Shown piece by piece: positions 26,135 to 36,772 of a stretch of 64,000 bases of DNA. The number at the start of each line of letters is the position of its first letter. Within the stretch, counting starts at the first letter, position 1. Source of the DNA: Streptococcus oralis (GTDB taxonomy: Bacteria; Bacillota; Bacilli; Lactobacillales; Streptococcaceae); assembly GCF_016028255.1 (NCBI RefSeq), contig NZ_CP065707.1, positions 1,441,001-1,505,000 of the forward strand, written 5' to 3'. The position numbers and the translations under genes are program-made. Under the pieces are notes generated by a model. That model had not been told where the DNA came from. It was given only the letters and a program-made list of their open reading frames with translations, and made no database searches.

Positions 26135-26163
26135 ATTATACCATAACAGTTATATAAGTTCAA
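26135..26163 (-). promoter_or_regulatory. Promoter of the GntR-ABC operon
   Basis: TTGAAC (26158-26163), 17-nt spacer, TATAAT (26135-26140). The spacer holds an AACTGTTAT element that recurs as AACAGTTGG downstream, a possible GntR operator half-site pair. Confidence 0.75.
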
Positions 26164-26235
26164 TATTTAACAATCTGTATTAGACCATATTATTGTTTAA
26201 ATTGATTACTTTTCAATTTGAATTTTTAATATAAC

Positions 26236-26261
26236 AAAAAGCCTTACAATCAAGGCTTTTC
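26236..26261 (-). terminator. Intrinsic terminator after ADP-ribosylglycohydrolase copy 2
   Basis: Stem AAAAGCCTT/AAGGCTTTT with 6-nt loop and a T run on the minus strand. Confidence 0.85.
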
Positions 26262-26283
26262 TTAATCACTTTCGTTCACAGGT

Positions 26284-26430
26284 TTATACATTTTTACCAT
26301 CAACAGCACAGGTCATAACTGTATCATCAGTGAAAAGACAATCCTCACGAAATAAAGAAAAATCCTTCGTTTTGATATTGTTCCATTCGTAAACTGAACC
26401 TACAATGTCTCCAACTATTGCTCCTAGCAT
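26284..26430 (-). pseudogene. ADP-ribosylglycohydrolase 5' fragment, copy 2
   Basis: 48-codon frame ending T-D-D-T-V-M-T-C-A-V-D-G-K-N-V-stop. It matches DraG-like enzymes to M-T-C-A-V, slightly further than copy 1, then breaks. It has an ideal AAGGAGG site overlapping the stop of the upstream hydrolase gene, so this looks like the original position of the gene, truncated in place. Confidence 0.78.
26321..26430. repeat. Direct repeat, copy 2 (110 bp)
   Basis: Partner of 24078-24187, one mismatch. The two repeats bracket the GntR-ABC operon. Confidence 0.95.
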
Positions 26431-26441
26431 CCGTTTCCTCC

Positions 26442-27248
26442 TTATGGCATATCAGATTCGTTACACATTTCAAATGAATCACTCTTTAAAAATGGCACCA
26501 CCAAATCAATCCACTCATAAGGCAGGTAAGCTGATAAATAGCCGTGGTTATAGCCCTTTGCTTCATACAAAATTGTATTTGAATGTAGCTGATGAAATAA
26601 TTTCGCTGATTCTTTCACACAGTTCAATTCTTTTTCACCATAGATATACAGAACCTGAGCCTTGCTAGCAGAAATCGTGTCCTTCAGCTTGTAACGTCCC
26701 ATATATGTTTTGTAAATGGTCACCAATGTTTTGATAGGTGTCCTTGGTAGATCCTCTAGATAATAAGCTTTTATTTCCTCTGGATAAGCTAGTTTAGGAT
26801 AGAGTTTGTTCATCATGCTTAATTGAAGTTTGCAAGAGAATTTATTGAACATCAGTTTACCAAATAGAGACACTAGAAAGATGTTGATTTTAGCTAACCT
26901 TGGTTGAGGAATACAGAGGCTTCCATCTATGATGGCCTTATCTGCAATTTCACTGTCTAAAGACAAAAGCTCCATGGCAATTTGACCACCAAGTGAAACA
27001 CCACCGATTGCAAACAATTTCCCACCACAGTTTGCTTTGATATAGTCTAGAATCTCCAAAGCAGAATCTTCAGTAGAAGCATAATCAAGTTGATATTCCT
27101 CGCCGTGGCCATTCAAATTGGGTAGAATAATACGGTATTCTTTTGACAAGATTCGTGCTTGACGAAGATAATTCCACCAAGAACTGCCACCACCATGTAT
27201 CAGTAAAATAGGAGGCAAATTCTTATCACCAAATTCATGGAATTTCAT
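26442..27248 (-). CDS. Alpha/beta hydrolase
   Basis: 268-aa cytosolic hydrolase. H-G-G-G-S-S-W-W gives the oxyanion region, G-G-V-S-L-G-G-Q the nucleophile elbow with Ser near 87, and the C-terminal G-Y-N-H-G the catalytic His. The start at 27248 has AAGGAG 7 nt upstream; the frame extends 16 codons further but without a site. It is coupled to the truncated ADP-ribosylglycohydrolase gene. Substrate unknown. Confidence 0.88.
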   Translation of the reverse strand: MKFHEFGDKNLPPILLIHGGGSSWWNYLRQARILSKEYRIILPNLNGHGEEYQLDYASTEDSALEILDYIKANCGGKLFAIGGVSLGGQIAMELLSLDSEIADKAIIDGSLCIPQPRLAKINIFLVSLFGKLMFNKFSCKLQLSMMNKLYPKLAYPEEIKAYYLEDLPRTPIKTLVTIYKTYMGRYKLKDTISASKAQVLYIYGEKELNCVKESAKLFHQLHSNTILYEAKGYNHGYLSAYLPYEWIDLVVPFLKSDSFEMCNESDMP

Positions 27249-27292
27249 GTTTAAACTCCTTGCTGTAGAACTTTCACTAGATAAATACTTGT

Positions 27293-27343
27293 TCAATCAG
27301 TTTGAACAAGCAGTGATACCGCCTTAACATGATGCGTCTGTAG
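27293..27343 (-). pseudogene. Second rlmD-like 3'-end fragment
   Basis: Minus-strand frame ending Q-T-H-H-V-K-A-V-S-L-L-V-Q-T-D-stop. The Q-T-H-H-V and V-S-L-L parts match the C-terminus of the adjacent rlmD product exactly. It is 75 nt beyond the rlmD stop codon. It looks like an older or foreign gene end displaced by integration. Confidence 0.6.
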
Positions 27344-27345
27344 AA

Positions 27346-27420
27346 CTCAAAAGGTTCTGGGAGTTCAAAGCTCCACTGGAGCTTTGAAGCCTCTCACCCT
27401 AAAATGAGAAAGCGAGAGGA
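27346..27420. repeat. Inverted repeats downstream of rlmD
   Basis: Contains a perfect 11-bp stem TTCAAAGCTCC/GGAGCTTTGAA with a 3-nt loop (about 27373-27397), and a second pair CCTCTC/GAGAGG. It sits between the intact rlmD stop and the second rlmD tail, so it may be a terminator or part of an element end. Confidence 0.6.
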
Positions 27421-28791
<1,371 letters not shown>

Positions 28792-28799
28792 CTATCGGT

Positions 28800-28834
28800 C
28801 TAAAAAAAGACGGCAACATTTCTGTTACCATCTA
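28800..28834 (-). terminator. Intrinsic terminator after the DUF1002 gene
   Basis: Minus-strand stem GGTAACA/TGTTGCC with GAAA loop, followed by seven T. It separates the DUF1002 gene from rlmD. Confidence 0.85.
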
Positions 28835-28851
28835 TTATATCATGAAATGAC

Positions 28852-29826
28852 CTAAGCACCAAAACTCTTGAAGAAGTTGACAATGGCTTGCCAAAGGGAG
28901 CTAAAGAAGTTGCCCCCGTCTTCCAGCGCTTTATTGGCATCAAAGTTGAGATTGATATTTTTAAAACTATCTCCAGCTTGGGAAACAATACTTTCCTTGA
29001 GGTCATTTAGGGTTTTAGTGAAATCAGCATTGTTCAAAATGTCACTCTTTGAAAGGTTGAGTGCAAAATTGATGATGATATTGACCTGGTTTCCTGTTAT
29101 AACCTGATCGAGTTTGTAGTTTTTTAGTGTGTCTTCTACAATTTTGCGAACATCTTCTTCTGTCAGATTGCCTTTGGCTTCTTTTGCCTTTGCGATTCCT
29201 GCCTTGATATCTGCCAAAGCGACATTGAGTTTATTGGCATCGTACCCTGACTTGTCCTTGTTTTCAGCATTGATATCTGATAAGGCTTTTAGCTCCTCTT
29301 GGGCCAAGTCTTTATTAGCTTGCGGTACTTTGGCACCATTGGCCTCTAACGAGTAGTAAATCCCTGCTAGGGCGCTCTCTCCTGTAACTGGAATAGGAGC
29401 TGCAACTGTGATTTTGGCATGCTCCACTCCCAGCGTCACTGCTGCGTTACGGTACATATCTTGCGTCACCTTGGTGATATTTTCAGGCGTTTCAATCTTG
29501 ACTTCTAGAGGCGACTTATCCCCCAGCTTTTGAATCTTGGCTGATGAATAGAGCTGTAGACTAGCATCATTAGCCACATTCATAATTTTCGAATAGATAT
29601 CAGGTGTCATAGTTTTGATATCTTTGGTGTCTTTTGATGCGTCATAGCCAAGTTTGCTAAGAGTTTGGTTTTTCTGGTCTTCAGATAGAGAAGAACCTAG
29701 GACATATTCGGGTTGTACATAGGTTTCATCGATTACTTTTTGAACATCAGTTGCTGCGTGGACACTCGTCATAGCTGTTACGGCCCACAATACTGCAGCA
29801 CTTGTTAGAAAGAATTTCTTTCTCAT
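28852..29826 (-). CDS. Secreted DUF1002-domain protein
   Basis: 324 aa. Signal peptide (residues 1-25, A-A-V-L-W-A-V-T-A-M ... V-H-A-A) with a signal peptidase I site after A-H-A. The rest is the DUF1002 (YpuA-like) domain with T-G-E-S-A-L-A-G-I-Y near 150, and a C-terminal amphipathic tail. It follows the pmp23 gene as in pneumococcus. Role unknown; envelope location suggests a cell-wall-related function. Confidence 0.88.
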   Translation of the reverse strand: MRKKFFLTSAAVLWAVTAMTSVHAATDVQKVIDETYVQPEYVLGSSLSEDQKNQTLSKLGYDASKDTKDIKTMTPDIYSKIMNVANDASLQLYSSAKIQKLGDKSPLEVKIETPENITKVTQDMYRNAAVTLGVEHAKITVAAPIPVTGESALAGIYYSLEANGAKVPQANKDLAQEELKALSDINAENKDKSGYDANKLNVALADIKAGIAKAKEAKGNLTEEDVRKIVEDTLKNYKLDQVITGNQVNIIINFALNLSKSDILNNADFTKTLNDLKESIVSQAGDSFKNINLNFDANKALEDGGNFFSSLWQAIVNFFKSFGA

Positions 29827-29885
29827 GGGGTATTCCCTCCTTTACCCTTCTAGGTTAATAAAACAATCTTAAAGAAAGCTTATAG

Positions 29886-29913
29886 TGAAAAACACCTGGT
29901 CAAACCAGATGTT
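29886..29913 (-). terminator. Intrinsic terminator after pmp23
   Basis: Stem AACATCTGGT/ACCAGGTGTT with a 3-nt loop (29891-29913), followed on the minus strand by TTTTC. Confidence 0.8.
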
Positions 29914-30515
29914 TAGAAGAAATTAAAGAATTTCATGATATAGAGATTAAAGCGAACCTGTCTCGAGTAGTAATAATTTCCACCATTTTCATAGAGTTCG
30001 GCTCCGTGAAAGATAGAAATAGGGTTGATATAGGTATAGGTCTTCCCTGTAGTATTACCAAGGATTGGAGCGACCGTTTCTCGGGAGTAACGCTTGGCTA
30101 GGGCCAGAGTATTTTCCTTGCCATTCTGAGCGATAAAGTCGATATAGGCAGGTCCAAAATTATAGGCTTGAACAGCGGTCCAGACATCTACTCCTTTGCT
30201 CTGTGCCAAATAGAGATTATCTGTTAGTGTCTGAACCCCTTGGCGAATACTAGAGGCATCGTCTTTGATGGTATTGGTAGCGCCACTAGCAGACTCACTA
30301 GACTGCATGACATCCCGCTCTTTTCCCTTCGTTTCCGTATAAATCATGGCGAGCACCAACTCTTCATTGGCTGGAGTATCTCTTTCGCTCAAGATTTCTC
30401 GCACCATGGGTTGGTAGGTCATGACTTGTTTAACATCCTGATGGATATGATAAGCTTTGTATCCTGCGAAAAGGAAGACTGCTAGCACAAGCACTCTTCT
30501 TATAAATTTAAACAT
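29913..30515 (-). CDS. pmp23: Lysozyme-like peptidoglycan hydrolase Pmp23/PvaA family
   Basis: 200 aa. One N-terminal transmembrane anchor (residues 7-24), then a lysozyme-like domain: catalytic Glu in M-I-Y-T-E-T-K-G (about 62), S-E-S-A-S-G-A (about 77), and A-Y-N-F-G-P-A-Y (about 118). Homologues in pneumococcus take part in division-site wall turnover. Its start overlaps the stop of the upstream NdpA-like gene by one base, so it belongs to that operon. Confidence 0.88.
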   Translation of the reverse strand: MFKFIRRVLVLAVFLFAGYKAYHIHQDVKQVMTYQPMVREILSERDTPANEELVLAMIYTETKGKERDVMQSSESASGATNTIKDDASSIRQGVQTLTDNLYLAQSKGVDVWTAVQAYNFGPAYIDFIAQNGKENTLALAKRYSRETVAPILGNTTGKTYTYINPISIFHGAELYENGGNYYYSRQVRFNLYIMKFFNFF

Positions 30516-31489
30516 TATTTACTTTGAATATCCTCGATATTTTTGATTAAGATAGAATAGGTTCCATTGTCATTTTGGATAAACTCAACAGACTGCGCAT
30601 CTTGATAGACGTTATTGGGAACGATGAGTTCAATTCCATTTGACAAGGAAAGTTTTTGATTTTCAAATTTCTTGAGCTGACGACTGGCATCAATTTCATC
30701 AAACTGGACTGGTTCTGGTACGGCTTCCTTGACTTGGTCGATAAAGCTCAAACGAGCTGTCAGATTGTTGTCAAAAAGGTCATTAGCCAATTTTTCAGGT
30801 GACAGTTCATTGCTTTCTTCAAGATTGTTGAAAATCGCTGATTTGACCTTGGATTGAAATTGAAAATCATCTGTGTTAAAGGACTCTGCAATTCTCTGGG
30901 CCGTTTTTTCCAGTTCCTTGATGGATTTTTTTGGCGAAATCTTAGGTGCAACAGCTAGGAGATTTTCTGAAAAGTAGTTCAAAAAAGTCCCATTGTACTT
31001 GATGCGTTTTTCGATGAGATGGTACTTGCGGCTTTGAAGATTGACCACCAAAGCCTCATCAGCCCCCGTTCCAAATCCAGGCAGGTTATTCTGAGTCAGC
31101 TTGATTGGATTATCAACTTCTCCACCGAGGTGGATCAAGGTCTCGCGCAGGGCAATTCGCAAGAAAGCAAAATGTTCAACGCCTTCTTTAGAAAACTGAA
31201 CAAAAACCAAGTCATTGGTCTTGAGATTTTCAGAAATGCTAAACTCCTCTTTCCATAGATTAGCCAGTGTTACTGATGTCTCCACCAAATCGTCTGTGAT
31301 GTGATTGAAGAAGGGATTTTCTTCTTCGAAAATCCCAGTCTTAGCTTCATCTGAATACACACGTTCAATTTTTTTACGCAGGTATTCCTCGATTTTTGGA
31401 GTGATATTGAGAAACTTATCCGCTAGAAACAGCTCGGTTTCATCTGGGCTGAACTGATGGATAATAGCTTTCTTAATATAAATGTCCAT
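30515..31489 (-). CDS. Nucleoid-associated protein, NdpA/YejK family
   Basis: 324 aa, PF04245-type. The start [13 protein letters not shown], the central F-A-F-L-R-I-A and the C-terminal half fit the family. YejK binds the nucleoid in E. coli; in streptococci no role is known. The ATG at 31489 lies 8 nt after the glyA stop; the Shine-Dalgarno (GAGG) is inside the end of glyA. An earlier in-frame start at 31522 would overlap glyA and is rejected. Confidence 0.88.
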   Translation of the reverse strand: MDIYIKKAIIHQFSPDETELFLADKFLNITPKIEEYLRKKIERVYSDEAKTGIFEEENPFFNHITDDLVETSVTLANLWKEEFSISENLKTNDLVFVQFSKEGVEHFAFLRIALRETLIHLGGEVDNPIKLTQNNLPGFGTGADEALVVNLQSRKYHLIEKRIKYNGTFLNYFSENLLAVAPKISPKKSIKELEKTAQRIAESFNTDDFQFQSKVKSAIFNNLEESNELSPEKLANDLFDNNLTARLSFIDQVKEAVPEPVQFDEIDASRQLKKFENQKLSLSNGIELIVPNNVYQDAQSVEFIQNDNGTYSILIKNIEDIQSK

Positions 31490-31496
31490 AAAAGTA

Positions 31497-32753
31497 TTAG
31501 TCCTCGTATAGTGGGAAGGCATCTGTCAATTCTTTGACCGCACTTCTCACTTCTTCTAATACAGCCTCATTTTCTGCATTTTTAAGGGTTTTAATGATGA
31601 GTTCAGCCACTTTACGGCTTTCTTCTTCACCAAATCCACGTGCAGTGATGGCTGCTGCTCCGATACGAATTCCACTTGTCTTGAATGGTGACAAGGTTTC
31701 GTATGGAATTGAGTTTTTATTTAGGGTAATATTAACTTCATCCAGCAAGTTTTGAGCCACTTTTCCGTTTTCTACAACCTTAGTCACATCCACTAGGAAG
31801 AGATGATTTTCAGTACCACCTGAGATGATACGGAAATCAGGGTCTTGCAAGAAGACTTCAACCATAGCCTTGCTGTTTTTGATGACATTAGCAGCATATT
31901 CCTTGAAGGCTGGGTCCAAAACTTCTTTGAATGAAACCGCCTTAGCAGCAACAACATGCTCTAAAGGACCGCCTTGAATACCTGGGAAAATAGCTGAGTT
32001 GATTTTCTTAGCTAGGTCCTCATCATTTGTCAAGATCAAACCACCACGCGGTCCACGAAGGGTTTTGTGGGTCGTTGTTGTAGTGATATGAGCGTATGGT
32101 ACTGGGCTTGGATGAAGTCCAGCTGCAACCAAACCAGCGATATGGGCCATATCGACCATAAGCTTAGCCCCAACAGCATCTGCGATTTCACGGAATTTTG
32201 AGAAGTCGATAATTTGAGAATAAGCTGATGCACCTGCTACGATTAGTTTTGGTTTTACTTCTTGGGCTTGTTTCAAGATTGCATCAAAGTCCAAGAGTTC
32301 CGTTTCAGGATCCACACTGTAAGAAACAAAGTTGTAGGTTTGACCAGAGAAGCTAACTGGAGCTCCGTGGGTCAAGTGTCCACCTGCTGCCAAATCCATC
32401 CCCATAACGGTATCACCTGGCTCAATCAAGGCCATGTAAGCCGCACAGTTGGCTTGGCTTCCTGAGTGAGGTTGGACATTGGCGAATTTAGCACCGAAAA
32501 TTTCTTTTGCACGTTCAATAGCTAGAGTTTCTACCACGTCTACTACATCAGTTCCACCATAATAACGACGTCCTGGGTAACCCTCGGCATATTTGTTTGT
32601 CAAGATAGACCCTTGAGCTGCCATAACAGCCTTGGAAACCACGTTTTCCGAAGCAATCAACTCGATATTGTTTTGTTGGCGTTCTTCTTCTTTGGCAATA
32701 GCATTCCAGAGATCAGCATCGTATGCTTTAAAATCGTCTTTGTCAAAAATCAT
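31497..32753 (-). CDS. glyA: Serine hydroxymethyltransferase
   Basis: 418-aa PLP enzyme interconverting serine and glycine with tetrahydrofolate. It has the PLP lysine in [13 protein letters not shown] (about 227), the [12 protein letters not shown] motif near 95 and normal length. AAAGGAG lies before the ATG. It is in the middle of the conserved tdk-to-DUF1002 minus-strand block. Confidence 0.98.
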   Translation of the reverse strand: MIFDKDDFKAYDADLWNAIAKEEERQQNNIELIASENVVSKAVMAAQGSILTNKYAEGYPGRRYYGGTDVVDVVETLAIERAKEIFGAKFANVQPHSGSQANCAAYMALIEPGDTVMGMDLAAGGHLTHGAPVSFSGQTYNFVSYSVDPETELLDFDAILKQAQEVKPKLIVAGASAYSQIIDFSKFREIADAVGAKLMVDMAHIAGLVAAGLHPSPVPYAHITTTTTHKTLRGPRGGLILTNDEDLAKKINSAIFPGIQGGPLEHVVAAKAVSFKEVLDPAFKEYAANVIKNSKAMVEVFLQDPDFRIISGGTENHLFLVDVTKVVENGKVAQNLLDEVNITLNKNSIPYETLSPFKTSGIRIGAAAITARGFGEEESRKVAELIIKTLKNAENEAVLEEVRSAVKELTDAFPLYED

Positions 32754-32811
32754 AGGTCTTCTCCTTTATAGTGTGACTGGTCCTTTAGTTTTTTTTCAAT
32801 AAGAAAATCAA

Positions 32812-33243
32812 CTAAAAGATGCGAATAAACCGTTTCTGCACTTTATCACAAGTATAACCAACTTTTTCATAAAATGCATGAGCTCCCAGACGATGATCAG
32901 CAGAGTTTAAGCGGATAAACCCATAACCCCGTCTTTTTGCTTCTTGATCCAACCCTTGCAGTAAGTTTTTACCGATACCTTGCCCTTGTGCTTGAGGTGA
33001 AACCGCTAAGCCTAAGATATTAAATCCTGCTTTGGAATAGAGGGATTCATAAACTTCAGCATGGACATATCCAAGTAGGACATGGCTGACTTCATCCTCA
33101 TAACCAAGTAGGAAATGATGAGAATCCTGAGACAGTCTAGCTAGTTGACTAGCTGTGTCCTCTGAACTAAAAGAGTAGCCCAAAGCCTCTTGGTTAATCT
33201 CACATATAGCATGCACATCTGTTTCTTGCAAATCTCTTAGCAT
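32812..33243 (-). CDS. GNAT-family N-acetyltransferase
   Basis: 143 aa. The acetyl-CoA loop is A-V-S-P-Q-A-Q-G-Q-G-I-G-K-N-L-L (about 83-98), and the C-terminal H-A-F-Y-E-K-V-G-Y is typical. I start it at the ATG at 33243 (GGAGGA upstream). That start lies next to the TsaC stop. In this position RimI-like or small-molecule acetyltransferases are possible; the substrate is unknown. Confidence 0.88.
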   Translation of the reverse strand: MLRDLQETDVHAICEINQEALGYSFSSEDTASQLARLSQDSHHFLLGYEDEVSHVLLGYVHAEVYESLYSKAGFNILGLAVSPQAQGQGIGKNLLQGLDQEAKRRGYGFIRLNSADHRLGAHAFYEKVGYTCDKVQKRFIRIF

Positions 33244-33244
33244 C

Positions 33245-33847
33245 TCATTCCTCCTCAAAAGAAATCTCTGGCAACCGAGCAAGAATATCTTCTCGCTTAA
33301 TCGCCCCCTGGCGTAAGATTTTCACCTTATCTCCAGACAAATCCAAAATCGTCGAATCCTGTCCAGTTAAAGAAGCATCGTCCTCCAGACCCAAAACCTC
33401 TTGGTCAAAATCCTCTAGAATTTGAGCAAAGGTCACTCCACTCGCCTGACCCGAGATATTGGCAGACGGCCCAATCAAGGGTCCTGTCTCTCGAATCAAA
33501 TCCAGTGTAATGGGATAACTCGGCATCCGAAATCCCACCGTTGAAAGACCAGAATTGACCCAATAGGGAACTCGGTCATTGGCTTCGAGGATAATGGTCA
33601 AGGGACCCGGTAAAAAGGCCTCTACAATTTTTTCTAGATAAGTTGGCTGATTCTTTGAAAAGTGCAAGATGTCCTCTAGAGAAGCGACATTAAGATTGAG
33701 TGCCTTATCTCTAGGACGACGTTTGAGTTGGTAAACATGGTCGACAGCTTTTTCGTCTAAGGCCTTAGCAAAGAGACCATAAACTGTCTCTGTAGGCAAA
33801 ACAACAGCTCCGCCCTTTTCCAACTCTTGTCTAATCCTGTCCATCAT
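33245..33847 (-). CDS. tsaC: L-threonylcarbamoyladenylate synthase
   Basis: Sua5/YciO/YrdC enzyme of about 200 aa that makes threonylcarbamoyl-AMP for the t6A modification of tRNA. Landmarks: P-T-E-T-V-Y-G-L near residue 22, K-R-R-P (about 46), and G-P-S-A-N-I-S-G (about 143). Two adjacent ATG codons (33847, 33844) are possible starts; the open frame to 34012 lies inside prmC and is rejected. It overlaps the end of prmC by 17 nt. Confidence 0.93.
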   Translation of the reverse strand: MMDRIRQELEKGGAVVLPTETVYGLFAKALDEKAVDHVYQLKRRPRDKALNLNVASLEDILHFSKNQPTYLEKIVEAFLPGPLTIILEANDRVPYWVNSGLSTVGFRMPSYPITLDLIRETGPLIGPSANISGQASGVTFAQILEDFDQEVLGLEDDASLTGQDSTILDLSGDKVKILRQGAIKREDILARLPEISFEEE

Positions 33848-34667
33848 CAACCACAACCATCCTATCTTGACCAAATTGGTCCTTGAGTGTTCGTACCCGT
33901 TTTTCAGGAAGATGTTTCCTAAAAAGCGCAGGAACACTTTGACCTTGCTTGTATCCAATTTCAAGGTAAATCTTACCACCATCTGTGAGATAGTCTTTTG
34001 CATCTTCCGCAATTCTGCGGTAAATAGCTAGGCCATCCTCATCTGCAAAGAGAGCTAGATGAGGTTCTGAATGCAAAACATTCAAACCAACCTCTGACTC
34101 ATCTTCACGAGAGATATAGGGTGGATTGGATACAATTATATCATATTTTTCAGAAATTTCTGCAAAACAATCAGATTTTTTAAAAAATATATTAAGATTT
34201 TGATTTTTAGCATTCTCTGATGCAAGCTCTAAGGCGGCTTGGGAAATATCTGCTGCTGTTACTGACCAATCTGGTCTGTTTTTTGCTAATGCAAGAGCTA
34301 TGGCACCACTTCCAGTCCCGATATCTAGAATATTAAGACTTTCCTCAGGATTTTCTGTGAGGATAAGTTCCACCAACTCTTCTGTTTCTGGACGAGGAAT
34401 CAAAACTCGCTCATCCACTTTTAACTGCATTCCAAAGAAATCTGCCTGTCCGATGATATACTGAGCTGGTTTGTGAGTTGCTAACTGCTGGAAAATTCCT
34501 TTAACAAAAACTTCTTCCTCTTCCGTTACTTCCTGTTGAAGGGTAAAAACAAAGTCCGTAAAAGAGAGATTTTTCAGGCTACGATAGACAAAAGAGAGGC
34601 TTTCAGCTTCCTCTCCTTGTCTTATCAACTCTACTTCAAAATCTGAAAATAATTGAGCTAATTTCAT
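33831..34667 (-). CDS. prmC: Release factor glutamine methyltransferase
   Basis: 278-aa SAM enzyme that N5-methylates the GGQ glutamine of RF1/RF2. SAM motif D-I-G-T-G-S-G-A-I-A near 116 and substrate motif N-P-P-Y-I near 182. It directly follows prfA, whose product is its substrate, with a one-base overlap. Confidence 0.97.
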   Translation of the reverse strand: MKLAQLFSDFEVELIRQGEEAESLSFVYRSLKNLSFTDFVFTLQQEVTEEEEVFVKGIFQQLATHKPAQYIIGQADFFGMQLKVDERVLIPRPETEELVELILTENPEESLNILDIGTGSGAIALALAKNRPDWSVTAADISQAALELASENAKNQNLNIFFKKSDCFAEISEKYDIIVSNPPYISREDESEVGLNVLHSEPHLALFADEDGLAIYRRIAEDAKDYLTDGGKIYLEIGYKQGQSVPALFRKHLPEKRVRTLKDQFGQDRMVVVDDGQD

Positions 34668-35746
34668 TATTTGTTTAATTCTTCTAATTTTTGTGTTTGG
34701 TCATAAAGAACCAAGGCATCCACAACTTCATCCAATTTACCAGACAAAATGGTATCTAGTTTTTGGAGGGTCAAGCCGATACGGTGGTCTGTGACACGGT
34801 TTTGTGGGAAATTGTAAGTACGGATGCGCTCTGAACGATCCCCAGTACCGATAGTAGACTTACGCTCAGCGTCTTGTTCATCTTGAGCAATCTGAGCAAA
34901 ATGGTCAGCAACACGCGCACGGATGATTTTCATGGCTTTCTCACGGTTCTTCTGCTGGGTACGTTCTTCCTGCATTTCAACCTTGATATTGGTTGGCAAG
35001 TGAACGATACGCACGGCAGTTGCAACCTTATTGACGTTCTGTCCACCAGCACCAGATGCGTGGTAAATGTCAACACGAAGGTCTTTTGGATCAATATCGT
35101 ATTCTACTTCTTCCACTTCAGGCATGACAAGGACTGTGGCAGTTGAGGTATGAACACGGCCTTGGCTTTCTGTCACAGGGACACGTTGAACACGGTGGGC
35201 ACCTGATTCGTACTTGAGTTTAGAGTATACAGATTGACCCGAAACCATGGCAACCACCTCCTTGAAACCACCCACACCGTTCATAGAAGCCTCCATGACT
35301 TCGAAACGCCAGCCTTGAGCTTCAGCATACTTTTGGTACATGGTTAGCAAATCCCCAGCAAAGAGAGCGGCTTCGTCACCACCAGCTGCTCCACGGATTT
35401 CAAGGATGATGTTCTTGTCATCGTTTGGATCTTTAGGAAGAAGCAAGATTTTCAATTTTTCTTCGTATTCTTCTTTTTCAGCCTTGGCATCTTTGAGCTC
35501 TTGCTTGGCCATTTCTTCCAAGTCCGCATCTCCGCCAGATTCCTTAATCATTTCTTCGGCATCAACGATATTTTGAAGGACTTGTTTGTACTCACGGTAG
35601 GCTGTTACCGTATCACGAGTAGAAGCCTCTTCTTTTGAAAGCTCCATGAAACGCTTGGTGTCTGATACTACATCAGGGTCACTCAGCAATTCTCCTAATT
35701 CTTCATAACGGTCTTCTACAGCTTGTAGTTGATCATAGATGTTCAT
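34667..35746 (-). CDS. prfA: Peptide chain release factor 1
   Basis: 359 aa. It has G-G-Q in G-A-G-G-Q-N-V-N-K near 232 and the stop-codon-reading tripeptide region (P-V-T-E-S) near 188. Full length. It overlaps the end of tdk by 4 nt. Confidence 0.98.
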   Translation of the reverse strand: MNIYDQLQAVEDRYEELGELLSDPDVVSDTKRFMELSKEEASTRDTVTAYREYKQVLQNIVDAEEMIKESGGDADLEEMAKQELKDAKAEKEEYEEKLKILLLPKDPNDDKNIILEIRGAAGGDEAALFAGDLLTMYQKYAEAQGWRFEVMEASMNGVGGFKEVVAMVSGQSVYSKLKYESGAHRVQRVPVTESQGRVHTSTATVLVMPEVEEVEYDIDPKDLRVDIYHASGAGGQNVNKVATAVRIVHLPTNIKVEMQEERTQQKNREKAMKIIRARVADHFAQIAQDEQDAERKSTIGTGDRSERIRTYNFPQNRVTDHRIGLTLQKLDTILSGKLDEVVDALVLYDQTQKLEELNK

Positions 35747-36333
35747 TTTTCTTCATTCTCCTTATTGATTTCAGGCGCAAAATAATGTTTACGGCAAACT
35801 GAGATATAGGTTTCATTGCCACCGATCTGGATCTGTTCGCCATCATAGACTGGCACACCATCCTGCGTACGCAATACCATAGTCGCCTTTTTCTTACAGT
35901 ACTGACAGATAGTCTTTATTTCTTCAATCTTGTCTGCTAAGAGCAAAAGGTGTTTGGAACCTTCGAATAGTTCATTGCGAAAGTCATTTTTTAAACCAAA
36001 AGCCATGACAGGTATGTCTAACTCATCAACAACACGAGCTAGGTCATAAACATGGTGACGCTTGAGAAACTGAGCCTCATCGACTAGCACACAGTATGGT
36101 TTCTCAGGTAAGTCTCGGATATAACCAAAGATATCCGTCGTTTCCTCAATCGCAATGGCTGGGCGTTTCATACCGATTCGACTAGATACATAGCCAACAC
36201 CGTCACGTGTATCCAGAGCCGAAGTCATAATCACAACTCCCTTTCCTTGCTCCTCGTAGTTATAGGCCACCTTGAGAATCTCAATCGTCTTACCAGAGTT
36301 CATGGTCCCATAACGATAATACAACTGTGCCAT
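35743..36333 (-). CDS. tdk: Thymidine kinase
   Basis: 196-aa type II thymidine kinase. P-loop G-T-M-N-S-G-K-T near 9-16, D-E-A-Q-F near 87, and zinc-binding cysteines C-Q-Y-C ... C-R near 147-182. First gene of the block. An extended -10 (TGATATACT) lies at 36375-36383 upstream. Confidence 0.97.
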   Translation of the reverse strand: MAQLYYRYGTMNSGKTIEILKVAYNYEEQGKGVVIMTSALDTRDGVGYVSSRIGMKRPAIAIEETTDIFGYIRDLPEKPYCVLVDEAQFLKRHHVYDLARVVDELDIPVMAFGLKNDFRNELFEGSKHLLLLADKIEEIKTICQYCKKKATMVLRTQDGVPVYDGEQIQIGGNETYISVCRKHYFAPEINKENEEK

Positions 36334-36455
36334 GCTTCTATTTCACGTCCATTTCTAAATTTTTGCTACATTCTAGTATATCATAATTTTCTGAAGCTTT
36401 AAACGGCAAAATGTGGTAAAATAGAAGAAATCAAAAACTAGTGGAGGAAGCTATT

Positions 36456-36638
36456 ATGCCATTTGTACGCATCGATTTATTTGAAGGACGCACGCTCGAG
36501 CAAAAAAAAGCTCTTGCTAAGGAAGTAACGGAAGCTGTTGTCCGTAACACTGGAGCCCCTCAATCAGCCGTTCATGTCATCATCAACGACATGCCAGAAG
36601 GAACCTACTTCCCTCAAGGGGAAATGCGCACCAAATAA
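36456..36638 (+). CDS. 4-oxalocrotonate tautomerase family protein
   Basis: 60 aa after the ATG at 36456 (GGAGGAAG upstream). Pro2, which becomes the N-terminal catalytic proline, is followed by F-V-R-I-D-L-F-E-G-R. This is the usual short tautomerase; the physiological substrate in streptococci is unknown. It is divergent from tdk. Confidence 0.9.
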   Translation: MPFVRIDLFEGRTLEQKKALAKEVTEAVVRNTGAPQSAVHVIINDMPEGTYFPQGEMRTK

Positions 36639-36640
36639 TC

Positions 36641-36668
36641 TAGCTTAAGCAGAATTGCTTAGGCTTTT
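36641..36668 (+). terminator. Intrinsic terminator after the tautomerase gene
   Basis: Imperfect stem AAGC/GCTT with outer AGC/GCT pairs, followed by TTTTTC. Confidence 0.55.
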
Positions 36669-36689
36669 TCAATCTCCAAGTAGCATCCA

Positions 36690-36718
36690 TTGAAGAAACA
36701 GTCTAATTTTGTTACAAT
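36690..36718 (+). promoter_or_regulatory. Promoter of mnmE
   Basis: TTGAAG (36690-36695), 17-nt spacer, TACAAT (36713-36718). Confidence 0.6.
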
Positions 36719-36772
36719 TTGAAGAGATGCTTGGATACATATCCTAAAAAAAGAAATACAAAAGGAATTAGT

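Noticed and set aside
27293..27343. Short second rlmD tail as a chance match
   Set aside because: I considered it chance but rejected that idea: nine of fifteen codons match the adjacent gene end in order, so it is reported as a remnant.
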